From the NCBI GenBank assembly GCA_029258915.1, contig JAPDJU010000001.1:62001-126000 (forward strand): a stretch of 64,000 bases of DNA, written 5' to 3'. How positions within the stretch are numbered: the first letter of the stretch is position 1; each line of letters begins with the position of its first letter. The notes under the pieces were generated by a model, which was not told the origin of the DNA, ran no database searches, and worked only from the letters and a program-made list of their open reading frames with translations. Source of the stretch: Thermoproteota archaeon. Lineage in GTDB: Archaea > Thermoproteota > Thermoprotei_A > EX4484-217-1. The position numbers and the translations under genes were made by a program. Of the stretch, positions 52,723-60,772 are shown piece after piece.

Positions 52723-53973
52723 ATGTTTAGTCTATGTAAAAGGGTTGATCTCATGTCCGTTAAAGATCTATTAAAGCTTCATGGTAAACCTATTAGAGAA
52801 GTCTATTTTGACCATGAAAATTCAGGTTGGGTACCTCCAGAAATAGTTGAAGCTATGCTACCTTATTTTAACATTAAGGGCTACGGTCACCCATCCATAA
52901 CCCATAAACCCGGATGGGAAGCATATGAAGTTGTCTATGAAACTAAAGAGTTAGTAGCTAAGACATTAAATGCTGAAAATTATGAACAAATAGTTTTTAC
53001 CCATAGTGGTACAGAAGCAAATAACTTAGCAATTTTGGGAACAGTTTTTGCAAATAAGCATGGTAAAGGCAAAATAGTTGTATCAGCTATTGAACATTTA
53101 AGCGTAATATTCCCAGCTGAATGGACTCGAAAGAATTTAGGATTCAAAGTTGTAAGAATACCTGTTGATGAAGAAGGGTTTGTAGACCCTGACATATTAG
53201 CAGCATACATAGATAAAGACACCATACTTGTAAGCATACAAATGGTTAACCACGAAATAGGTACTATTCAGCCAATAAAGGAACTTGTCAAAGTTGTTAA
53301 AGACATAAATCCTAATACCATATTTCATACTGATGCTGCTGATGCCTACGGAAAAATACCTATAGATGTTAAAGAAATTAATGTTGACCTATTAACTATT
53401 AGCAGCCATAAAATTTTAGGACCTAAAGGTGTTGGCGCACTGTATGTAGGTCCTAAAGTTAAACTAGAGAGCATTATTCACGGACAGTTAAGTACAGAAA
53501 AACTATGGCCAGGAGTTGAAAATGTACCAGCAATAGCAGGTTTTAAAAAAGCCGTAGAATTAACATTTACCAGTTTTGAAAAGAACATTAGCAAAATAAG
53601 AAAACTAAGAGATAAACTGCTAAAAGGAATTATTAACAATATACCTGATGTCTTAGTTAATGGCCCCTTAGGGGATAAGAGAAGCCCAGATAATGTTAAT
53701 ACCAGTTTTCTATACGTTGAAGGAGAAGCAGTAACTGTAGAGTTAAGTTTAAGAGGAATGTACGTTTCCAGTGGTAGTGCATGTACTAGTAGGATTTTAG
53801 AGCCGAGCCATGTACTATTAGCTATTGGTAGAAAGCATGAAGAAGCTCATGGAAGCATATTGTTTAAAATAACAAGGTATCATACAGATGAAGATATAGA
53901 ATATGCTCTTGAACAGTTAACTGAAGCTATAGGTAGGCTTAGAGAAATAAGTGCGTTAAAACCTTATAAGTAA
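52723..53973 (+). CDS. Cysteine desulfurase (IscS/NifS/SufS-like; internal ATG at 52753 may be the start)
   Basis: THSGTEANNLAILG; HTDAADAYGKIPID; SSHKILGPKGVGALYV; SSGSACTSR. Confidence 0.94.
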   Translation: MFSLCKRVDLMSVKDLLKLHGKPIREVYFDHENSGWVPPEIVEAMLPYFNIKGYGHPSITHKPGWEAYEVVYETKELVAKTLNAENYEQIVFTHSGTEANNLAILGTVFANKHGKGKIVVSAIEHLSVIFPAEWTRKNLGFKVVRIPVDEEGFVDPDILAAYIDKDTILVSIQMVNHEIGTIQPIKELVKVVKDINPNTIFHTDAADAYGKIPIDVKEINVDLLTISSHKILGPKGVGALYVGPKVKLESIIHGQLSTEKLWPGVENVPAIAGFKKAVELTFTSFEKNISKIRKLRDKLLKGIINNIPDVLVNGPLGDKRSPDNVNTSFLYVEGEAVTVELSLRGMYVSSGSACTSRILEPSHVLLAIGRKHEEAHGSILFKITRYHTDEDIEYALEQLTEAIGRLREISALKPYK

Positions 53974-53986
53974 GCAGTCTTATATA

Positions 53987-54003
53987 CTATAACAGAGTTA
54001 TAG
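53987..54003. promoter_or_regulatory. Palindrome CTATAACAGAGTTATAG upstream of IscU-like gene
   Basis: Perfect 7-3-7 inverted repeat following TTATATA. Confidence 0.72.
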
Positions 54004-54010
54004 AATCTAA

Positions 54011-54538
54011 GTGAAAAACATGAGCACAAGAATACCACTACCATACACGCCTAAAGTTCTTGAACTGTTTAAAAACCCTAAAAATGTGGGTTCCCTAAGT
54101 GATGCTTCTATAGTTGCAAAAGCTGGAAGCCCAGCTTGCGGAGATATGATAAGACTCTATTTAAAAGTTTCAAAGAAAAATAATGAAGATTATATTGAGA
54201 AAATAACTTTTGAAAGTTATGGATGCGCAGCAAACATTGCCGCAGCAAGCATACTCACAGAAATGGTTAAAGGTAAGAAAATGAGTGAAGCATGGAAAAT
54301 TACATGGAAACAAATAGCCGATGAATTAGGAGGCTTACCTCCAATAAAGTTTCATTGCAGCATTTTAGCTGTAGGAGCACTTAAAAGAGCAATAAGAGCA
54401 TACTACACTAAACAAGGTAAACATCCTCCTTGGCTACCTAAATCCCTGTCTTTAGAAGAGAAACAAACTATGGAAGAAGAAGAGCTTATTGAAAAACTTT
54501 ACAGCAAATATTTAAAGTATAACACTAAAACAGGGTAA
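54011..54538 (+). CDS. IscU/NifU-like Fe-S scaffold protein (probable ATG at 54020)
   Basis: LFKNPKNVGSLSDASIVAKAGSPACGDMIRLYLKV; GCAANIAAASILTEMVKGK; KFHCSILAVGALKRAI. Confidence 0.92.
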   Translation: MKNMSTRIPLPYTPKVLELFKNPKNVGSLSDASIVAKAGSPACGDMIRLYLKVSKKNNEDYIEKITFESYGCAANIAAASILTEMVKGKKMSEAWKITWKQIADELGGLPPIKFHCSILAVGALKRAIRAYYTKQGKHPPWLPKSLSLEEKQTMEEEELIEKLYSKYLKYNTKTG

Positions 54539-54542
54539 TAAC

Positions 54543-54815
54543 ATGAGCGAAGTAATTTTAGATTTACGTGTAACACCACAGGGGTGTACTGATCACCCTA
54601 TAGTTAGGTTCAATAAATTACTAAGAGATGTTATGAAACGTAATGATAAAGTGAAGATAGTGCTTTACACTAAAGCTATAGACTTCCCACCAACAATTAT
54701 TAAAACAATTGCTGAAAAGAAGGGATTAAAAGTTCTAAAAGTTGAAAAGATAAATGATGAAGTTAAAGCCGTTCTTTTAAAAGAAATAAATAATATAAGA
54801 GGGGTTAAACCATGA
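54543..54815 (+). CDS. TusA/SirA-like sulfur-carrier family protein
   Basis: LDLRVTPQGCTDHPIVRFNKLLRDV..; small alpha/beta; in sulfur operon. Confidence 0.55.
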   Translation: MSEVILDLRVTPQGCTDHPIVRFNKLLRDVMKRNDKVKIVLYTKAIDFPPTIIKTIAEKKGLKVLKVEKINDEVKAVLLKEINNIRGVKP

Positions 54816-55198
54816 GAACGTTTTGTGAACTTTACGTTAAAACAATTTTACCTGTTCTTAGAGCATTTGTTGCAAGAGAACTCATTACTAATTATTCATT
54901 AAGTCAAATGGAAGCTGCAAAAGTGCTCGGAATAACTCAAGCATCAATAAACTATTATCTTTACGGAAGAAGATGCTCTAAACTTCTAAAATCTTTTGGC
55001 AAAATACCTGAAATTAAAAAAGCTGCCCACGTAGTTTCTGAAGCTCTAGTTAAAGGTAAGAAGGAAAATATTTCAGAAATAGTCTGTGAACTATGTCGTA
55101 CCATTAGGCAAAATAAAGAATATCTAAACATTGTTTTAAATGTCATGGGTATTGAGAAAATAAGTGATGTTTTATTTCCACATGAGATGAGAAAGTAG
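54812..55198 (+). CDS. HTH transcriptional regulator (COG2522-like) with C-terminal CELC motif
   Basis: HTH YSLSQMEAAKVLGITQASINYYLYGRR; IVCELCRTI. Confidence 0.8.
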   Translation: MRTFCELYVKTILPVLRAFVARELITNYSLSQMEAAKVLGITQASINYYLYGRRCSKLLKSFGKIPEIKKAAHVVSEALVKGKKENISEIVCELCRTIRQNKEYLNIVLNVMGIEKISDVLFPHEMRK

Positions 55199-55202
55199 CG
55201 TT

Positions 55203-55737
55203 TTGGTGGGTGGTCAACATGGAATGTCGGTGCTAAAATTCTTACTGGAACATTTAGGTAGGTTAAAGATACATAGCATAGACTTAAAGTACTTAGTTCT
55301 GAAAAACCGTATAGTACATTGTAAGCTTTTAAAAGAGCATGAAGAAACTTTTAAAGAGAAAAACAGCGTTCTTAGCACGTATTATAGAAAACGACGGATT
55401 TTTAAAAGATCCAATACTTGTAGATGCGAGAACCTTCACTATTCTTGATGGACATCATAGATTTAAAGCTTTAAGAAAACTTGGATACGAGTACATTTTA
55501 GTCTTCTTTGTTGATTACGCATCACCTTACGTTACAGTTTCTACATGGAGAAAAGACCACCATGTAACTAAGGAAGAAGTACTTAAAAGAGCTCTTACAA
55601 GCAAAAAATACCCTCCCCGCACATCTAGACATAGACTCGTAGGGGTTACCATATATCCTTCGTTTATAAGCCTTAGAGAACTGGAAAAAGGCAGCCGTTA
55701 TAGTACTATAGAATGTTATGATGAAACTTTGCTTTAA
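55203..55737 (+). pseudogene. SerK-like (ParB/Srx-fold, free serine kinase family) gene split by one frameshift near 55350-55355
   Basis: HEETFKEK / TAFLARIIENDGFLKDPILVDARTFTILDGHHRFKALRKLGYEY reconstructed by skipping one A. Confidence 0.72.
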
Positions 55738-55776
55738 CCATACCATAACTTTGAGTAGAAGCAAAGAACTATGTAG

Positions 55777-57237
55777 CTAAACGACCTTACATACTCCTTT
55801 CTTTTCAAGCTCTTGTATTCGAAGTATGCCGCCCTTTAGGCTGAAGGCTTTTATTCCATCCTCTCTTAGTTTTTTAGCAAAAATAAAACTTAAACTCCCA
55901 CTCTTACAATATACGATAACTATTTTATCCTTAAGTTTTTCAGTATCAGTGATATCTGATATGTGAACTGCCTTATCTATATGCCATTTTCTATATTCAT
56001 CATAATCTCTCACATCTATAATGAAGGCACCCTCCGGTATGAAATCTATTTCTATTTCTGATGTATCTAGAAGTTTAAGAGGATCCGTTTTCAGAATATT
56101 GTATTCTTTTATAGAGCCAACGGCTTTCTCAAAGAAATCATCAGGTATTTTGTCTATTTCACTTTTTAAAATTTGGGGATCAGCTTTTGTTACAACATGT
56201 CTTCTGGCAATTACGCAATATTCTTTAATTATTGATGAAAGATTATATGTTCCTATAAATCTACTATAGTCTATTATTTCCTCTTTATCTAACGATATCA
56301 ATGGCCTTACTATTAATGTGTTTAAGTTAAGCGTTTCTTCAAGAACTTTAAGGTTTTTCAGTGTTTGAGATGAAGCTTGACCTATGCTTTCACCTGTAAC
56401 TATGGTGTCGTAGTCTTTTTCTTTAACTATTTTAGAAGCAACAATGTACATTACTGCTCTAAGAACTACTTGGCTATAATCATGCCTGACATTTTCAATA
56501 ATGTATGAAACTATGTCACTTAAGTCTACGATATAAAACTTGGGTTCGTATCCGTAGAGCCAATGTTCAGTAATATGTTTAGCTACTTTAAATGCGTAAT
56601 AAGCAGAGTAAGGTGAGGTTAATATGAAATGTAGAAAGTCGACTTTAACTCCACGTTTAGCTGTAAACCATGCTGCAACAGGGGAGTCAAAACCTCCAGA
56701 AAATAGAACAAGAGCTTTACCTTCAACACCTATAGGTAAACCTTTAGGTCCCTTAAGCTTCTCGGTAAAGACATATGCTTTCTTATTTCTTATTTCAATA
56801 AATATCTCAACATCTGGGGTCTCTAAGTCAACACCGGAAGAATATGGTTTAAGTTTAGCACCAACGATTTTAGCTATGTCGAGCGATGTAAAGTTATGAT
56901 CTCCTACTCTATGAACTCTAACTGCGAATTTTCTATTTTTAACGTACCTCCTAGTGATTTCACATACCTTATCTGCTAAATCGCTTAAGGAATCAAATTC
57001 TAACTCTATAACTTTAGCAATACTATGAATACCGAAAATTCTAGTAAGAATATTATCTATAGCACAGTCTGCTTTTATGAAAATCCTGGCACCATCGATC
57101 CATATTTTAAATTCCTTTACATTTTTTCTTAATAGTGTATCTTCTATGTTTTTAATAAGTCTTCTAACGAAGCGGGACCTGGTAACATGTGATTTTAAAG
57201 GTATTTCGCCGGCTATACTTACTAAGTAAAGATACAT
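55777..57237 (-). CDS. thiI: tRNA 4-thiouridine synthetase ThiI with C-terminal rhodanese domain (ATG at 57237; ORF track start is 57249)
   Basis: THUMP-like N-terminus, PP-loop LVLFSGGFDSPVAAWF, rhodanese DVRDYDEYRKWHIDKAVHI..VYCKSGSLS. Confidence 0.93.
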   Translation of the reverse strand: MYLYLVSIAGEIPLKSHVTRSRFVRRLIKNIEDTLLRKNVKEFKIWIDGARIFIKADCAIDNILTRIFGIHSIAKVIELEFDSLSDLADKVCEITRRYVKNRKFAVRVHRVGDHNFTSLDIAKIVGAKLKPYSSGVDLETPDVEIFIEIRNKKAYVFTEKLKGPKGLPIGVEGKALVLFSGGFDSPVAAWFTAKRGVKVDFLHFILTSPYSAYYAFKVAKHITEHWLYGYEPKFYIVDLSDIVSYIIENVRHDYSQVVLRAVMYIVASKIVKEKDYDTIVTGESIGQASSQTLKNLKVLEETLNLNTLIVRPLISLDKEEIIDYSRFIGTYNLSSIIKEYCVIARRHVVTKADPQILKSEIDKIPDDFFEKAVGSIKEYNILKTDPLKLLDTSEIEIDFIPEGAFIIDVRDYDEYRKWHIDKAVHISDITDTEKLKDKIVIVYCKSGSLSFIFAKKLREDGIKAFSLKGGILRIQELEKKGVCKVV

Positions 57238-57246
57238 ATCTTTCTC

Positions 57247-57263
57247 CAATAACAGAGTTAATT
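57247..57263. promoter_or_regulatory. Imperfect palindrome CAATAACAGAGTTAATT upstream of thiI
   Basis: Shares TAAC-AGA-GTTA core with the sulfur-gene palindromes; on the minus strand it follows CTTATATAG. Confidence 0.5.
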
Positions 57264-57344
57264 GGAAACCTACTATATAAGCTAAACATCAGAAATTAGA
57301 GCTTAAATATTCTTAACAACAATTTTGCTAAAACTAAATAGATG

Positions 57345-57808
57345 TTAGGAAGATAATTCTTCTTTAACAATAAATTTAGAAAGCTCACTAGCAACATCGG
57401 GATCGCTTAGTATTTTACCTATAGCCACTTTAACTGCTTCTAGAACTACGTATTCAGCAAAATGCTTAGTTACACAGTAAGGGCATGGTTTTAACTTCTT
57501 AGCTGCATCTAAAATCGCTTCCCTATGTTTTCTAACAACGTCAAGTATTATTGTTTTTAAAGGTTCTTTAATAGAGTTTATAACCGGGTCTATATCAAAG
57601 CATATACTTTCCTTTTAGATGCATAATATTTTAACACTCCACCTTTAACTTCCTCTGTTCTTACAAGCTCTACTAATCCGGCATCCTTAAGCACTTGTAA
57701 ATGGTATCTTATAGTGTTAATGTTTTTAAATAGACCTCGTTTTTTAAGTTCTTGCACTATTTCATGTACGCTCATAGGTTTTTTAGATAATAAGTCCAGC
57801 ATAAACAC
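57345..57808 (-). pseudogene. ArsR-like winged-helix regulator broken by a frameshift near 57600 and possibly separated from its original start by a TnpB fragment
   Basis: EIRVFMLDLLSKKPMSVHEIVQELKKRGLFKNINTIRYHLQVLKDAGLVELVRTEEVKGGVLKYYASKRKVYA, then in another frame DIDPVINSIKEPLKTIILDVVRKHREAILDAAKKLKPCPYCVTKHFAEYV...EELSS*. Confidence 0.72.
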
Positions 57809-57897
57809 TCTTATTTCATCAGATAACGCTTTTGCTTCATCTAATCTTAGGGGAACAGGTATTTTTTCAGCACCCGTTGATAATTCACCTACGTGTA

Positions 57898-58203
57898 CTA
57901 TTTGGTAACTAGAGCTGATTTCACTAGTGCTAGTGCTGTTGAATAGATGTTTCGAGCTACGTGTGCTCTAAAACCATAGCTCTTCAATAATGGATAGAAT
58001 AGCTGGTGTACTTGACTCTTCTTTGGTATCCCATCTAATTCCCACAGGGCGTCTACGACTCTCTGTAAGGCATATCTGTGTACTGCTAAGTCCCATAGCA
58101 AGTTATTGATATCTCCCTCTACAACTTCTGCTTTAGCCTTCAACGCTTTATAGTACATTCCCTCGGGCATCACCCGAGCTAGACGGGTGATAGACGCCCT
58201 CAT
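57898..58203 (-). mobile_element. IS200/IS605-family TnpB N-terminal fragment
   Basis: MRASITRLARVMPEGMYYKALKAKAEVVEGDINNLLWDLAVHRYALQRVVDALWELDGIPKKSQVHQLFYPLLKSYGFRAHVARNIYSTALALVKSA resembles archaeal TnpB N-termini; no RuvC part follows. Confidence 0.7.
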
Positions 58204-58277
58204 CAGTACTCATCAGTAAGAATTGTGGGGTACAAGCTTATAAGCTTTACTATCCTAAATAAATATGGTGAGCCTAC

Positions 58278-58421
58278 ATGGTCTCTATATACATATTCGA
58301 GGCGAAAGTTGTTAAGACAAGTGGAAAGTATTTGATTTATCCTCCGAAGAAATATCAGGAGAAGATTAAGAAATTGCATGGAGAGAAGGTCAAGGTAATA
58401 TTAATCAAGGAAAGTGATTAG
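58278..58421 (+). CDS. Small protein (47 aa), beta-rich AbrB-like, divergent from TnpB fragment
   Basis: MVSIYIFEAKVVKTSGKYLIYPPKKYQEKIKKLHGEKVKVILIKESD*; not in ORF track. Confidence 0.5.
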   Translation: MVSIYIFEAKVVKTSGKYLIYPPKKYQEKIKKLHGEKVKVILIKESD

Positions 58422-58573
58422 AAGTATTCAAAAGTACCTAGAAGTAATGAAGACTGTGTAACGGCTTTCTTACAAGCACGGCTACAGAAGTAGTATATTT
58501 CACCTTTATATATTGTCTTAAACTGTGTCTTGCTTGAATCTACATCCATACCACATACAGGGTCTTTAACCAT
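58418..58573 (-). CDS. YHS-domain metal-binding protein (51 aa, C-terminus possibly altered)
   Basis: MVKDPVCGMDVDSSKTQFKTIYKGEIYYFCSRACKKAV...; hallmark DPVCGM and YYFCSRAC; not in ORF track. Confidence 0.75.
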   Translation of the reverse strand: MVKDPVCGMDVDSSKTQFKTIYKGEIYYFCSRACKKAVTQSSLLLGTFEYF

Positions 58574-58579
58574 AGTCTT

Positions 58580-58804
58580 TCACCGAGTTATAGGTCTGTC
58601 AGAGCTTAAATAGGTTCTCGCAGCTTTTAAAACTGCTCTACGCCACTTATCGTCAATGTAAAGTTTAGATATGACTATTCTTGGAGGATATTTTAGAAGT
58701 TCCTTAATTTCATTGAATATTTCATAGTTATCTTCATAGATCATGTCGTTTAAGTTAAAATCCTCTCCTTCAATTTCAGCTATTTTAAAAATCTTCAATA
58801 CCAT
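58580..58804 (-). CDS. Hypothetical protein overlapping end of radical SAM gene
   Basis: MVLKIFKIAEIEGEDFNLNDMIYEDNYEIFNEIKELLKYPPRIVISKLYIDDKWRRAVLKAARTYL, likely start at 58804. Confidence 0.5.
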   Translation of the reverse strand: MVLKIFKIAEIEGEDFNLNDMIYEDNYEIFNEIKELLKYPPRIVISKLYIDDKWRRAVLKAARTYLSSDRPITR

Positions 58805-59595
58805 ATCAACTTTTTCCTGAAGAATTTCACCGGATTTACTCCGTAAACCTGCATTCTTACAATTGTTGTATCGTATGGATCGCAAATTTCTTCCTCAAGA
58901 TTCGCTGCTACTACATCATTTATCTCTCTGAGTCTTCTAATAAGTTCTAAACACTCATTCTCCGACATTAGTCTCGGATCGGTCATTGCAGCTACATGGA
59001 AACTAACATTATACTTAAGTAGGTTCTTTATTGCTTCAAAAGGCAAGTAAAATGCTTCTTTAACAGCACCAGTTCTCATACTAAAAGCCTCAGGTGTTCC
59101 CGCTTTCAAACTTACTCTAACATGGACTTTCTTAAAGCTTGAAATCTCCTTTACATAGTTTCTATTTACACCGAAAAGTATGCCATTGGTTTCAAGAATG
59201 AAAAGCTCTATTCTATCATCTTTATCTATCATTTCCAAAAGTTTAACTAAGTGGTCTCTACATAGAGTTGGTTCGCAAGCACTTATCCTAGCTCTTCGAA
59301 CACCCCACTTCTTAGCCGCTTTAACTATATTTCTATATGCTTCTTCAGCACTATAGAATTCACCATAGAGCTCAGGGAAATCTCTACTCCAATCACTCCA
59401 ACAGAAGAAACATCTAAAACAGCATCCAACAGCATACCCTGTAGCAATACCGCCATAAACACCAGTAGCATAAAAGGCAGTGTACTTTCTGGACTCATTA
59501 TCACAAACTATTTTCTCTGTCTCTTTAGCAACCCAAAGGGGGTTGAAGGGCTTGGACCTCCTAACTAACATCCTAGGATATTTACCAGTGGTCAT
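58795..59595 (-). CDS. Radical SAM protein
   Basis: AVGCCFRCFFCWSDWSRDFPE (CxxxCxxC-type), ISACEPTLCRDHL. Confidence 0.82.
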   Translation of the reverse strand: MTTGKYPRMLVRRSKPFNPLWVAKETEKIVCDNESRKYTAFYATGVYGGIATGYAVGCCFRCFFCWSDWSRDFPELYGEFYSAEEAYRNIVKAAKKWGVRRARISACEPTLCRDHLVKLLEMIDKDDRIELFILETNGILFGVNRNYVKEISSFKKVHVRVSLKAGTPEAFSMRTGAVKEAFYLPFEAIKNLLKYNVSFHVAAMTDPRLMSENECLELIRRLREINDVVAANLEEEICDPYDTTIVRMQVYGVNPVKFFRKKLIWY

Positions 59596-59740
59596 CTTAG
59601 ACAGCGTATCTTTTCCTAAACCTAACTTTACGCTATATTATTTAAAGTTCCTACCGAGTATATACTATGCATTCTGGCTGTCCGCATAAAAAACACTGAT
59701 ATTAATCACTATTACAAATATTCAGAATGGGTTATTAAAA

Positions 59741-60185
59741 ATGATAGAGGTAATATTAAATGACCATAAGTTTTTCAAGAAGACCATCAAAGAAATTTCT
59801 CAAATGATTAATGAAATAAATCTTAAGCCGCAAACATCTGAGGAAAGGTTTAGCTTACTTAGAGATATATATTGTATTAACATATAAGATATCAGTGTAC
59901 ATAGGCGTAGTTGAAAAACATAGGGAGTTAGAAGAAGCAACACTATATCCTTTTCTTGAAAAACAAAAATATGTTAACGAAGTTAAGGTTTTACGTGGAC
60001 AACATAGGAAAATTGTAGAATATGTTAACGATATGAAAAACATTATAGCAGAATATAGGGGATCCCTTAAACCCGTTGAAAATATAGCTGGAGAGATTAT
60101 TGAGAAGTTCGTAAGCATTAAAACTTTATATTTAAAACACATGGACTTAGAAGAGAAGTTAATATTCAAAATGTTATCTAAATAA
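59741..60185 (+). pseudogene. Hemerythrin-like (HHE) protein gene split by a frameshift at about 59860-59890
   Basis: MIEVILNDHKFFKKTIKEISQMINEI...RDI then in another frame VYIGVVEKHRELEEATLYPFLEK...LRGQHRKIVEYV...LKHMDLEEKLIFKML. Confidence 0.7.
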
Positions 60186-60244
60186 CCATTATTCCTTACA
60201 CTATTTCATACTTAAAATAAATGGTTATTGAAAAAGCGTTATTG

Positions 60245-60643
60245 CTATAGTGGTAATAGTATAGATTTTACTTGGTATACTCCTCTCATACCCCTAAGCC
60301 TTCCTAGTACACTTAGTATTCTAGAAGTTTCTCCTTCAACTATAAATATTTCAATACAATACCTGTTTCCTACATGTCTATGAACATTTTCAACAACTAC
60401 ATCGTCAAATTCGTGCCTTATCTTAGTTATTTTATAATCTACATCTTTTCTTTCATAAGGACATGTTACCATAATTACTCCTGCCGCTTTATCATGCACT
60501 TCTCTAGCCATTTCTGCTTCGCTGACTAAGCTCCTAAGGGCATCTCTTATAGCTTCCGATCTACTGTAGTAGCCTCTTTCTTCTACTAGTTTGTCTAGTT
60601 TTTCTACTAGAGCATCCGGTAAAGATATGCTTATTACGGTCAC
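60245..60643 (-). CDS. NikR-like ribbon-helix-helix metalloregulator
   Basis: VISISLPDALVEKLDKLVEERGYYSRSEAIRDALR; metal-site-like VHRHVGNRYCIEIFIVEG (HxHx5C). Confidence 0.88.
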   Translation of the reverse strand: MTVISISLPDALVEKLDKLVEERGYYSRSEAIRDALRSLVSEAEMAREVHDKAAGVIMVTCPYERKDVDYKITKIRHEFDDVVVENVHRHVGNRYCIEIFIVEGETSRILSVLGRLRGMRGVYQVKSILLPL

Positions 60644-60686
60644 GGGTTATCACTATATTAACTTTTCTCGGTTAACCTATTAAAAT

Positions 60687-60705
60687 GTTAATAATAATTA
60701 TTAAC
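60687..60705. promoter_or_regulatory. Perfect 19-nt palindrome GTTAATAATAATTATTAAC in divergent promoter region
   Basis: Inverted repeat between nikR-like gene and P-type ATPase. Confidence 0.7.
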
Positions 60706-60719
60706 TTCAATAGCACAAA

Positions 60720-60733
60720 GTTAATATATTAAC
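60720..60733. promoter_or_regulatory. Perfect 14-nt palindrome GTTAATATATTAAC in divergent promoter region
   Basis: Same GTTAAT/ATTAAC half-sites as 60687..60705. Confidence 0.65.
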
Positions 60734-60772
60734 TAATCTTCTCCTTTCTCAGTAATATGGAAAATAGCTAAT

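Noticed and set aside
54528-54545. ACTAAAACAGGGTAATAAC before the TusA-like gene as another sulfur-regulon operator
   Set aside because: Overlaps the upstream stop codon in an apparent operon and departs from the palindrome at several positions.
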